64,000 nucleotides of DNA, from positions 162,604-226,603 of the forward strand of contig JASMMA010000002.1 in NCBI GenBank assembly GCA_030748415.1. Direction: 5' to 3'. A program made the position numbers and the translations under genes. The notes below the pieces were generated by a model. The model worked only from the letters and a program-made list of their open reading frames with translations. It was not told the DNA's origin and made no database searches. Below, one piece after another: positions 40,386-48,174 of this stretch. The first letter of the stretch is position 1, and each line of letters starts with the position of its first letter. Source of the DNA: Planctomycetota bacterium. GTDB taxonomy: Bacteria > Planctomycetota > UBA1135.

Positions 40386-41402
40386 GTGGACAAAGAACTT
40401 CGTCGATTGATTCAGAAAGTTGGAGGTGCAGTTGCGGGAACTGGTGCACGCCACTTAGACGCCGAAGAATCCGAAGCCGCCCTCCGCCACCTGCTGCAAG
40501 GAGCCGGTGAAGAAATCCAGATTGCGGCGTTCTTTGTGGCCCTTCGTTCAAAAGGCACCACCTCGGATGAATTGACTGGGGCTGCTCTTGCCGCGCGGTC
40601 TCGGATTGAGTTTCCCATCCTTCCGGAGGGCGCCGTAGTGGTTTCCACCAGCCGAATGGGCCGCCGCAATGGCCCGTTATTGAGCGTGGCATCTATTGCA
40701 GCTGCTGCCGGGGCGGGTGTTCCGGTTTTACTCCAAGCTTCCCCCCATGCTTCGGGGTCGGGCGTAACGGTGGGAGATCTCTGGCAAAAGATGGGCGGAA
40801 AGATTCACGCTGCCGCCCCTGCTACAGCGACAGAATTGGCCGAACGCTCTTTAGCCTGTTGGCAACCCACAGCTGCAGACCAAGGTTGGGCGCGCCTACT
40901 GCGGATTGAAAATGAACTGGGTTTGCGGTGTGCACCGGACATTATTTCCAAGTTGTTGGCACCCTCTGGCTCTAAAGTGATTGTGCCTTCAATGCTTGGC
41001 CCCGTGTTGGGCATGGCGTCCGATGCTTTTGCAAACTTGGGCCACAAAACTTGCCTCATTGTCCAAGGTCTTGAAGGTTCATTGGACCCTTCGGTGACTG
41101 GGCTGACCCGCGGGATGTTGTTGGAGGAAGATGGAAAGAGCCCGCTTCGACTTCAACCAGACGACTTGGGCTTAGGCGAGCAAGAAGAACCGCCTGCTAT
41201 GGACCCCGATCGGATGTTGGCCTCTGAAATGGCTTCTCGTAAAGCCCTTACTGGAGTTGAAGGCCCTGAACTTTCTTGCACTTTGTTGGGCGCCGCGCTC
41301 CTCATTCGCCTTAGTGGGCGAACCCGGGACCTTGCATCCGCTGTTGGGATGGCGCGAGAGTCCATCGAATCTGGTGCCGCCGAGCAAATGCTCCGCTTTT
41401 AA
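40386..41402 (+). CDS. Anthranilate phosphoribosyltransferase-like protein (TrpD2/YbiB type)
   Basis: 338 residues. The N-terminal helical domain and the glycosyltransferase family 3 core are recognisable (LDAEESEAALRHLL, VALRSKGTTSDELTGAA, GNL-like SMLGPVLGMASDAF, QGLEGSLDPSV). The phosphoribosyl pyrophosphate loops of true TrpD (GTGGD and NGS) are not obvious, suggesting a TrpD2/YbiB-like protein, some of which bind nucleic acids rather than catalyse tryptophan synthesis. No other trp gene is nearby. The GTG at 40386 was chosen because it follows the peroxiredoxin stop by 4 bp. Confidence 0.65.
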   Translation: MDKELRRLIQKVGGAVAGTGARHLDAEESEAALRHLLQGAGEEIQIAAFFVALRSKGTTSDELTGAALAARSRIEFPILPEGAVVVSTSRMGRRNGPLLSVASIAAAAGAGVPVLLQASPHASGSGVTVGDLWQKMGGKIHAAAPATATELAERSLACWQPTAADQGWARLLRIENELGLRCAPDIISKLLAPSGSKVIVPSMLGPVLGMASDAFANLGHKTCLIVQGLEGSLDPSVTGLTRGMLLEEDGKSPLRLQPDDLGLGEQEEPPAMDPDRMLASEMASRKALTGVEGPELSCTLLGAALLIRLSGRTRDLASAVGMARESIESGAAEQMLRF

Positions 41403-41482
41403 TGCGAGCGTTTCGTTGGGGTAACCTTTTGAGTGTTTTTATGCCGCTTTTGATGGGCATATTTATTGCATCTAGGAGTTTG

Positions 41483-42379
41483 ATGCGAATTCGATTCCCC
41501 CTTAGCTTTGCCCTTTTTCTTCAGACTTGCGCTGCTCCAGTTGTGGACTCCTCCTCGGATGGTTTTGCCTTCATTGAGCGAGAGGGGTTACCGAGGTTGT
41601 TGCAGTTGTCGGATTCTGTTTTCACGGGTGGACAGCCAGTCGCGCCTGGGTTCGCCGCTTTGGGGGAGTTAGGGATTCGAACTATCGTAAATGTGGATGG
41701 AGCCACCCCCAATTTGGAGGCAGCGAAGGCGGCGGGGTTGAATTACTTCCATATCCCGATTGGATACCAGGGAATTCCAGACGATGCGTCTCTTTCATTG
41801 GAACGACTGGCGAGGGAGGAGGCGGGCCCGTTCTATATTCATTGTCATCATGGAAAGCACCGAGGACCTGCTGCTGCGGCAGTTGTTTTACGCGTGCTGG
41901 AGGAGGGAAATCGTGAGGCATCAATATTGGCCCTCCAAATCGCAGGAACAAGCTTGGATTATCCAGGGCTCTGGGAGACGGTGGGGGATTGGGAGCCAGC
42001 ACCTGCCGGGTCGGTTTTTCCCGATTTAGTATCTGTGGCAACCATTGATGATTTTCAGGGTGGGATGGCAGAAATCGACCGAATTTGGGACCGTTTGAAG
42101 CTGGTCCGGAAGTTCAACTGGGAAGCCCCCGATAGGCATCCTGATTTGGTGCCCGAACTAGAAGCGCGGAGGTTGAGCGAATCCCTTTTTGATTGTTTTC
42201 AAGTGAGTGAAGAGATGCTCGCAACAGACCCTGAGTTTAATAGGATGGCGCTGGAGGCAATTGCTGCTTCGCGTAAGTTGAGGGCTGGAGTGGAGATGGG
42301 AGATTTCCAGGTTGCCGAAGAAGGGTTCCGGGGTTCGAAGCAATCTTGTAAGGGATGCCACAAGGTGTACCGCCAATAA
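41483..42379 (+). CDS. Dual-specificity phosphatase/cytochrome c fusion, exported
   Basis: 298 residues. The ATG at 41483 is preferred over 41402 because AGGAG lies 7 bases upstream and it begins the export signal (MRIRFPLSFALFLQTCAAP), perhaps a lipoprotein. Residues 25-170 resemble dual-specificity phosphatases, with a TVNVDGATPN-like loop (IVNVDGATPN), HIPIGYQGIP and the signature HCHHGKHRG, which fits Cx5R. The C-terminal 120 residues are helical and end in CKGCHKVYR, a single c-type haem site at the end of a four-helix bundle like cytochrome c'. Combining a Cys phosphatase fold and a haem is unusual. The stop codon is followed directly by the palindrome at 42380. Confidence 0.7.
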   Translation: MRIRFPLSFALFLQTCAAPVVDSSSDGFAFIEREGLPRLLQLSDSVFTGGQPVAPGFAALGELGIRTIVNVDGATPNLEAAKAAGLNYFHIPIGYQGIPDDASLSLERLAREEAGPFYIHCHHGKHRGPAAAAVVLRVLEEGNREASILALQIAGTSLDYPGLWETVGDWEPAPAGSVFPDLVSVATIDDFQGGMAEIDRIWDRLKLVRKFNWEAPDRHPDLVPELEARRLSESLFDCFQVSEEMLATDPEFNRMALEAIAASRKLRAGVEMGDFQVAEEGFRGSKQSCKGCHKVYRQ

Positions 42380-42545
42380 GACACTGACACAATCGGCTGG
42401 GTCACTACCTTCCCTAAGCAGCGTTTCGACATAGGTTTAGAAATAAAAAGAAAGGAGGAGCTAGGCCAAGACTATTTTTCTGCCCTAAGCTCTTTGCTCT
42501 ATTGAGGTTATCTGGGGGGGTGACCCAGCCGATTGTGTCAGTGTC
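42380..42545. repeat. Family 2 palindromic element, copy 1
   Basis: Perfect 26-bp inverted repeats (42380-42405 and 42520-42545) flank a 114-bp centre. The arm is GACACTGAC + ACAATCGGC + TGGGTCAC. It begins at the base after the TAA of the phosphatase/cytochrome gene. The centre is related to copy 3 at 61342 (shared TACCTT, CGTTT-GACA and GCTAGGCC blocks). No coding capacity; probably a non-autonomous mobile element. Confidence 0.9.
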
Positions 42546-42551
42546 CAAATG

Positions 42552-42583
42552 AAAAACCCGCGTTGGCTCTCACCACCGCGGGT
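42552..42583 (-). terminator. Rho-independent terminator of the pilin-like gene
   Basis: On the minus strand a 7-bp stem (ACCCGCG/CGCGGGT) closes a 14-base loop and is followed by TTTTT. It lies 24 bp after the stop of the minus-strand gene at 42607 and just outside the palindromic element. Confidence 0.75.
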
Positions 42584-42606
42584 CAACCACCTAAGAAGTA
42601 GCCGAA

Positions 42607-43092
42607 TCAATATTCAGCGTAGAGGACCCCTCGAAGGTCCCTGCCTGGTAGGTCAGGCCAAGCTTTGCCAGTCTCGGGTTGGTAAACCCAGCCAGCCTCA
42701 CCAGTCAGGGCTGGCGCGCCAGACCCAGAGGCGAATCGCACACTGGAAAGGCCGCTGTGCGGGTTGGTAGGGAAGGACTCTAGGTAGGGGCCGTGCCAGC
42801 GATCTTCGCGACCTTGCTCGGGCTGGAAGACAGTTCCGTTGGCGCGGGAAGGGCCGAGCAATTGAAGCTCGAAGTCCAAATCATTTTGGCCAGGCCAGAG
42901 GGCGCCATCCAAATCGCTGTGCTCCATACTGAAGCGGAAAATGGCCGCTCTCATCAATCCCAAGTTGTCCATCGTCTGGATGTCAGCCTGGCGGGCGCTG
43001 TTGCTAGAAGGAAGAGCGGTCAAAGCTGCGACCAGGCCAACGGCCAAGATTGCGATTGAGCTCTCGAAGATAGGGATTCGTTTTTGGTTCAT
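42607..43092 (-). CDS. Pilin-like single-pass protein with atypical N-terminus
   Basis: 161 residues. One N-terminal helix (FESSIAILAVGLVAALTALP) is followed by a hydrophilic domain with RWHGPYLESFPTNPHSG and GWVYQPETGKAWPDL, which recall the C-terminal part of type II secretion pseudopilins of the GspG/H group. A Glu follows Phe near the start of the helix, as at position 5 of pilins, but the Gly-Phe prepilin cleavage site is missing (KRIPIFESS), so processing is doubtful. An AGAGGA ribosome-binding site precedes the start. The 212 bp between this start and topB at 43305 hold no gene that I can see. Confidence 0.6.
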   Translation of the reverse strand: MNQKRIPIFESSIAILAVGLVAALTALPSSNSARQADIQTMDNLGLMRAAIFRFSMEHSDLDGALWPGQNDLDFELQLLGPSRANGTVFQPEQGREDRWHGPYLESFPTNPHSGLSSVRFASGSGAPALTGEAGWVYQPETGKAWPDLPGRDLRGVLYAEY

Positions 43093-43304
43093 TGTGGTTT
43101 TCCTCTAAATTTACTTCGACCACCTAAATCGAGTCACTTAAGCGGTTTTTTTGCCATTATTTTGCCCCACCCGTAAATCCTTTCCCAGAAAAGACTTATG
43201 GGCCGAGCCCGCCGAGCCTTCTCCCTTAATAGATAGGGGGAAAACTTGCACTTCCCGCCCAGCCCCTTTACCTTGCCGCGCCAAGGCCCCATTTTGGCCG
43301 CCAC

Positions 43305-46235
43305 ATGAAACTTGTAATCGCTGAGAAACCGAGCGTCGCCACAGACCTCGCCCGCACACTCCCCGGTAGTTTTTCCCAAAAGGAAGGATATTGGGAAGGT
43401 CCCGACCACCTGATTTCCTGGGCAGTGGGCCACCTTCTGGAGCTCTCAGAACCAGAGGCCTATGATCCCGAACTCAAGGTATGGCAACTGAAGAGTCTGC
43501 CAATCCTCCCGGATGAGCTGAAGGGAGGCTTTTTGCGGCGGCCCCGGCCGGGTCAAACGAAGCAGCTCCGGCTACTTAAAAAGTTGGCAAATGAAGAACG
43601 GGTTCTTGGCCTAGTCAATGCTTGCGATGCCGCCCGCGAGGGAGAGCTCATCTTCCGCGAAATCGAAACATACGCCGATTCCGGAAAACCTGTTGAGCGG
43701 CTCTGGCTTCAATCCATGACCAAGGCGGCAATCCTCAAAGCCTTTGATGGGCTTGAGTCTGCAGAAAAATATTCCGGATTAGGAGCCGCGGCTTACTGTC
43801 GCGCCGAGGCAGATTGGCTTATTGGAATGAACGCAACTCGCGGAATAACCAAAAGACTCAAAGGTCGTCGTGAGCGTGGTGTTTGGTCAGCCGGGCGAGT
43901 TCAAACTCCAACCCTTGCCCTCATGGTCCACCGTGAACTCAAGGTGCTGGCTCATGTTCCAATTCCTTATTGGAGGATTCGGGGTGAGTTTGAAGTGAGC
44001 GGCCATGACTACACCGGCCTTTACCGCACATCTAAATCCGGAAAAGATGGTGACAAGCTTTGGAAGGAATCTGAAGCTAAAACAATTTTGGATGCATGCA
44101 AAGGAAAGCCGACCGAGGTTTCAGAGAAGACGACCCAAAGGCAAAAAAAAGTACCGCCTCTTTTCTCATTGACCAGTCTCCAAAAAGAAGCGAACACTCG
44201 ATTTGGAATGTCTGCCCGTAGAACTCTTGCTGCTGCCCAACGTTTGTATGAGGCCCATAAAGCTCTCACCTACCCAAGAACAGATTACTCCGCTCTCCCC
44301 GAAGATTATGCTGATTCCGTAGGTCAGTTATTTGCAGCTTTCGCCGCTGGTGGTGCTGACCAAGCATTTGCCGAAAGCGGAAAAACATCTGGCATCGCTG
44401 AGGGCGCTACCATCCTTCAAAAGGAAGGGCTTAAGAACACGAAGCGGAACTTTGATGATTCCAAAGTAGGAGACCACTTTGCAATTATTCCAACCGAATC
44501 TTTTCCAGAAACCCCATTAGGTGGAGATGATGCAAAGATTTACGAGCTCGTTGTTCGCCGTTTCATTGCCGCCTTTATGGGCCCAAGCACATGGGAGAAA
44601 GTGGTCCGCGAAACAAAGGTGCATGATTCCAATGCCGAAAGTGGCTCCCATATTTTTTATACCGAATCAGACCGAATGATTTCCCCTGGTTGGCAATTGG
44701 TGGACCGCAGACCTAAAGCTTCCGAATCGTTGGGTGAACTAGGGGTTCCTGATGGAGAAAGTGCTGCAGGGAAAATTTCCGAATTGGATATGGAAGAGGA
44801 TGCAACGCGCCCGCCAAAGCGTTACACCGAGGCGGGCCTTCTTAAAGGAATGGAAAAGGCAAGCGATTTAGACCTGGATCTCCATGAAGATGTGGAAGAT
44901 GACGAAGCTCTTGCTGAAATGAAGCAAAAGGGACTCGGCACACCTGCCACTCGTGCGGACATCATCGAGTCCTTGATTGCAAAAGGGTATGTGGGTCGTT
45001 CTGGTAAAACTCTTCGCGCTTCGGCCAAAGGAATTACCCTTATTGACTTCCTTGAACGCATTCACGCAGATCACATGGCCAAAGCAGAGTTAACCGCCGA
45101 AATGGAGTTCCATCTCTGGCAGGTACAGGAGGGCCAGCGAGAGCGAAGTTCTTACATGGAAGAAGTAGAGGAATCCGTCCGCGATTTGGTCACCCGACTT
45201 TCGACCTTCGATTACGACGAGTTGTACCAAGGGGAAGAGGCAGTTGGGACTTGCCCCCGCGATGGCCACCCTATTCACGAAGGTCTCAAGGGTTATCGTT
45301 GTGCTCGGATTGCGAAAGGGGATCGGTTTGAAATCACACTCAAAGGAATGGGTAAAGAGGCAACTGTTCCGATTGCTGAAGCTGCTGATGCCATTGCCGA
45401 TAAGCTTCGTTCGGCAAGTGGTGTTGCGGAAGTTTCGGTCAACGCCAAGCGCGTCAACGCAAGTTTGGAACTGCGGTTTTCTGAAGTTGCCGAGGTTCCG
45501 AGTTTAGAGAAAAAGATTGAAGAACTTCTAGAGGACGCATCACCTGAAGGAAGCCTGAAAGATATTCAGGTGAAGGTCTTAGAGCCTGACGCATGTGCCT
45601 TTACGGTTTGGAAGGAGTTTCGCGGTCGATATATCAACCGGCCTATTGCAGAAAAACTCCTCACGGAAAACGATAGTGGCCCGATTGAGGGGTTTGTTTC
45701 CATGCGCGGAGATTTCTACGCTGGGAAAATTCTCTTAAATGACGAACTCAAACTCGAGTTTGAAGCGGTTAAGGGCTTCAAAGGCAGCGACGATGATTCT
45801 GCCGTTGCACCAGAACTGGTCTCTTTCCAAGTGGATGCAAGTCCATTCATGAAGTGCCCGAAATGCGGCGATGGTTCTGTGGTGGAATCCCCAACCCACT
45901 TCGAATGTAAAAACGGCGGGGAGAAAGGGTGTGGGCTTACCATTCCGCGCGCGGTTTGTAAGCGCGAAATGCGGCGGAGTGATTTACTGAGTTACTTCGA
46001 TTCAGAAGTGGGCCACACAGATTGGATTGAGGACTTTATTTCCAGAAAGGGTCGCCCCTTTACCGCTCGATTGGTTCGAAAGGACAACGGGCGGCACACA
46101 TTTGAGTTTAAGCCTCGGGAACCGAAAGCTGGCGGAGCGAAGAAGAAGGCGACCAAGAAAAAAGCAGCCAAGAAGAAAGTCGCTAAAAAGAAGGCAACAA
46201 AAAAGAAAGCCAAGAAGACTTCTAAAGAGTCCTAA
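43305..46235 (+). CDS. topB: DNA topoisomerase III-like (type IA) with lysine-rich tail
   Basis: 976 residues. The TOPRIM domain begins with LVIAEKPSVATDLARTL and contains NACDAAREGELIFREI. The active-site Tyr is residue 323 in LTYPRTDY. LGTPATRADIIESLI and GRVQTPTL are also conserved. After the core come a repeated domain of topoisomerase C-terminal type and a zinc-finger-like cluster (CPKCGDGSVVESPTHFEC). The last 40 residues are almost all Lys and Ala (AKKKATKKKAAKKK), resembling histone H1-like tails, and probably bind DNA non-specifically. It relaxes or decatenates DNA in the cytoplasm. Overlaps proC by 4 bp at the 3' end. Confidence 0.9.
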   Translation: MKLVIAEKPSVATDLARTLPGSFSQKEGYWEGPDHLISWAVGHLLELSEPEAYDPELKVWQLKSLPILPDELKGGFLRRPRPGQTKQLRLLKKLANEERVLGLVNACDAAREGELIFREIETYADSGKPVERLWLQSMTKAAILKAFDGLESAEKYSGLGAAAYCRAEADWLIGMNATRGITKRLKGRRERGVWSAGRVQTPTLALMVHRELKVLAHVPIPYWRIRGEFEVSGHDYTGLYRTSKSGKDGDKLWKESEAKTILDACKGKPTEVSEKTTQRQKKVPPLFSLTSLQKEANTRFGMSARRTLAAAQRLYEAHKALTYPRTDYSALPEDYADSVGQLFAAFAAGGADQAFAESGKTSGIAEGATILQKEGLKNTKRNFDDSKVGDHFAIIPTESFPETPLGGDDAKIYELVVRRFIAAFMGPSTWEKVVRETKVHDSNAESGSHIFYTESDRMISPGWQLVDRRPKASESLGELGVPDGESAAGKISELDMEEDATRPPKRYTEAGLLKGMEKASDLDLDLHEDVEDDEALAEMKQKGLGTPATRADIIESLIAKGYVGRSGKTLRASAKGITLIDFLERIHADHMAKAELTAEMEFHLWQVQEGQRERSSYMEEVEESVRDLVTRLSTFDYDELYQGEEAVGTCPRDGHPIHEGLKGYRCARIAKGDRFEITLKGMGKEATVPIAEAADAIADKLRSASGVAEVSVNAKRVNASLELRFSEVAEVPSLEKKIEELLEDASPEGSLKDIQVKVLEPDACAFTVWKEFRGRYINRPIAEKLLTENDSGPIEGFVSMRGDFYAGKILLNDELKLEFEAVKGFKGSDDDSAVAPELVSFQVDASPFMKCPKCGDGSVVESPTHFECKNGGEKGCGLTIPRAVCKREMRRSDLLSYFDSEVGHTDWIEDFISRKGRPFTARLVRKDNGRHTFEFKPREPKAGGAKKKATKKKAAKKKVAKKKATKKKAKKTSKES

Positions 46236-46990
46236 GCTCCCTGTTCTCGTAGCCGGCGAGCGGACTCTGCCGCCTCTTGAACCCCTCGGGCCAAAACGCT
46301 CCGAAGGCCGCCATCTTCCATGCGGAGAAGAGCACTAATTGTGCAACCGGCGGGCGTTGTTACTTCATCTTTAAGCTCGGCAGGATGTTTCCCGGTTTCA
46401 AGAGCCATAGTTGCTGCACCTAAAACTGTTTGAGCAGCAAGCTCAATGGCCACCTTTCGCGGTAGGCCGGCCATGACTCCGCCATCGGCAAGAGATTCAA
46501 TCATGACATAAATGTAAGCAGGTCCACTTGCAGCGAGGCCCGTAACAGCGTCCATGTGCTCTTCATCCAGAGTTAATACTCTCCCCAAGCAGGAGAAGAT
46601 CTCGCTCGCAGCTTCGATATGCGAATCCGTTGTAGTTTTTGAAGGGGAAAGCACAGTTATGCCCTGGTCCACCCGGCAGGGTGTATTGGGCATCGCTCGA
46701 ATCAGTGGCTGTCCATCGCTGAGGGCGTCAGCAATATCTTCAATGGGAATGCCGGCGGCAATACTGATGAGACAAGTGTTGGAATCCAAGTGAGCCGCAA
46801 GGTCCTTAGAAACTTGGCGGATATTTTTTGGCTTCAAGCAGAGCACGACAAAGTCTGCGCCTTTGACAGCAAGGGTTTGATCGGTCTCTTGGGTGGCAAG
46901 ACATAGATCCCCCTCAGGTATGCCACTTGCCGTCAGGCCCTTTGCGAGGGTTTGGCCCATGACTCCCATACCAATGATTGTGATTTTCAT
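46232..46990 (-). CDS. proC: Pyrroline-5-carboxylate reductase
   Basis: Last step of proline synthesis, NAD(P)H-dependent. 252 residues, slightly short for the family (about 270). An N-terminal Rossmann motif (IIGMGVMGQTLAKGL), the AMPNTPC segment, the conserved AASGPAYIYVMIESLADGGV and TTPAGCTI at the C-terminus are diagnostic. Cytoplasmic. It is convergent with topB and starts 54 bp from the divergent sulfotransferase gene. Confidence 0.93.
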   Translation of the reverse strand: MKITIIGMGVMGQTLAKGLTASGIPEGDLCLATQETDQTLAVKGADFVVLCLKPKNIRQVSKDLAAHLDSNTCLISIAAGIPIEDIADALSDGQPLIRAMPNTPCRVDQGITVLSPSKTTTDSHIEAASEIFSCLGRVLTLDEEHMDAVTGLAASGPAYIYVMIESLADGGVMAGLPRKVAIELAAQTVLGAATMALETGKHPAELKDEVTTPAGCTISALLRMEDGGLRSVLARGVQEAAESARRLREQGA

Positions 46991-47044
46991 GGGCGGAATT
47001 ATCTTCCAGCCGATGTCATTTGGCTAGCCCTGTTAACCTAGTCC

Positions 47045-47758
47045 ATGCTTCGCATTTCACTTTGGTCACCCCCCCGCACGGTTTCGACGGCATGTTTGCG
47101 CGCATTCGCCGGCCGAGAGGATTGCACAGGAGTGGATGAGCCCTTTTATGCCCACTACTTATCCGAAACCGGAAAAGAGCATCCCATGCGCGAGGAAGTG
47201 CTTGCCACTTTAAGTCAGGATTGGCGGAAGGTGATAGATGAAGTTCTTTTCGAGGAATCTCCCCACTCTCTTCAGTTTGTCAAGCAGATGAGCCACCATA
47301 TGGTGGGGGAGCTTGATTGGAGTTGGGTCAACCACCCTGAGATGCGGCATGTTTTTCTGTTGCGCGATCCACGCGAACAGCTTCCCTCAATGGCTAGAGA
47401 TTTGGGGGAGATTCAAATGGAAGATGTAGGTTGGGACCGTCACCTTTCCATATTTAGGCGAGTTCCAAACCCCATTATTTTTGACTCTCGGGATTTGTTA
47501 GAAAACCCGGAGGCCATGCTCCGTTGCCTTTGCGGCGAACTCGGAGTGGAGTATCAAGCCAGTATGGTTCGCTGGGAGCCGGGCCGCCATGAAAGTTATG
47601 GGGTGTGGGCTCCTTTTTGGTACAAAACGCTCGAGAGCACAACCGGTTTTCAAAAGTGGGAGCCGAAACGGGGCCCTTTCCCAGACTCCCTGCGGCCTTT
47701 GTTAGAAGAATCCCTATCCATTTATGATGAGATGCGCGCCGTTAGGCTACGACCGTGA
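47045..47758 (+). CDS. Sulfotransferase-like protein
   Basis: 237 residues. WSPPRTVSTACLRAF near the start corresponds to the 5'-phosphosulfate loop, DEPFYAHYL follows, and FLLRDPREQLPSM matches the 3'-phosphate site of sulfotransferase-like enzymes. Proteins of this type are widespread and sometimes annotated with aminotransferases; the real acceptor is not known. It is unrelated in detail to the sulfotransferase at 4887. It overlaps the cytidine deaminase gene by 4 bp (GTGA), so they are co-translated. Confidence 0.75.
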   Translation: MLRISLWSPPRTVSTACLRAFAGREDCTGVDEPFYAHYLSETGKEHPMREEVLATLSQDWRKVIDEVLFEESPHSLQFVKQMSHHMVGELDWSWVNHPEMRHVFLLRDPREQLPSMARDLGEIQMEDVGWDRHLSIFRRVPNPIIFDSRDLLENPEAMLRCLCGELGVEYQASMVRWEPGRHESYGVWAPFWYKTLESTTGFQKWEPKRGPFPDSLRPLLEESLSIYDEMRAVRLRP

Positions 47759-48174
47759 CAGATACAGATGCCCTCCTCGATGCCGCCGCTCGCGTTGCCG
47801 CAAATTCTTATTCGCCTTACAGCCAGTTTCGAGTTGGTTCGGCGATTTTGGATTCCAGGGGCGAAGTGCATGTCGGAACCAATGTTGAAAATGCAAGTTA
47901 CGGGCTGACCATTTGCGCTGAGCGGTCTGCTGTCTTTGGAATGGTCGCCGAGAGCGTAAGCGCTTCTTCCGAAAGTGGAGCGGGTCGAATTATTGCGGTT
48001 GCTGTTTGGGTGGATGCACCTGAACCCGTTTCCCCCTGCGGCGCTTGCCGACAGGTTCTAACCGAGTTCGGCAACCCCGACACCGAAGTCATTCTAGGTT
48101 GTAGCGCAGGCGGCAGGCGAGATGTAACCCTTGGCGAACTACTCCCAGACCCGTTTTCCGATTTAACCCTTTAG
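47755..48174 (+). CDS. cdd: Cytidine deaminase
   Basis: Deaminates cytidine and deoxycytidine in pyrimidine salvage. 139 residues, the length of the small tetrameric type. The zinc site is complete: ICAERSA gives the first Cys and the catalytic Glu, and PCGACRQVL gives the other two Cys. The N-terminal ANSYSPYSQFRVGSAIL and NVENASYG substrate loop are typical. It starts at a GTG. The 3' end overlaps the convergent multihaem cytochrome gene by 12 bp. Confidence 0.93.
   Translation: MTDTDALLDAAARVAANSYSPYSQFRVGSAILDSRGEVHVGTNVENASYGLTICAERSAVFGMVAESVSASSESGAGRIIAVAVWVDAPEPVSPCGACRQVLTEFGNPDTEVILGCSAGGRRDVTLGELLPDPFSDLTL

Noticed and set aside
40386..41402. Calling this gene trpD
   Set aside because: The GTGGD and NGS phosphoribosyl pyrophosphate motifs are not visible and no trp genes surround it.
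43093..43433. Minus-strand reading frame running from inside topB into the intergenic gap
   Set aside because: It covers the start of topB, and has no ribosome-binding site or domain.
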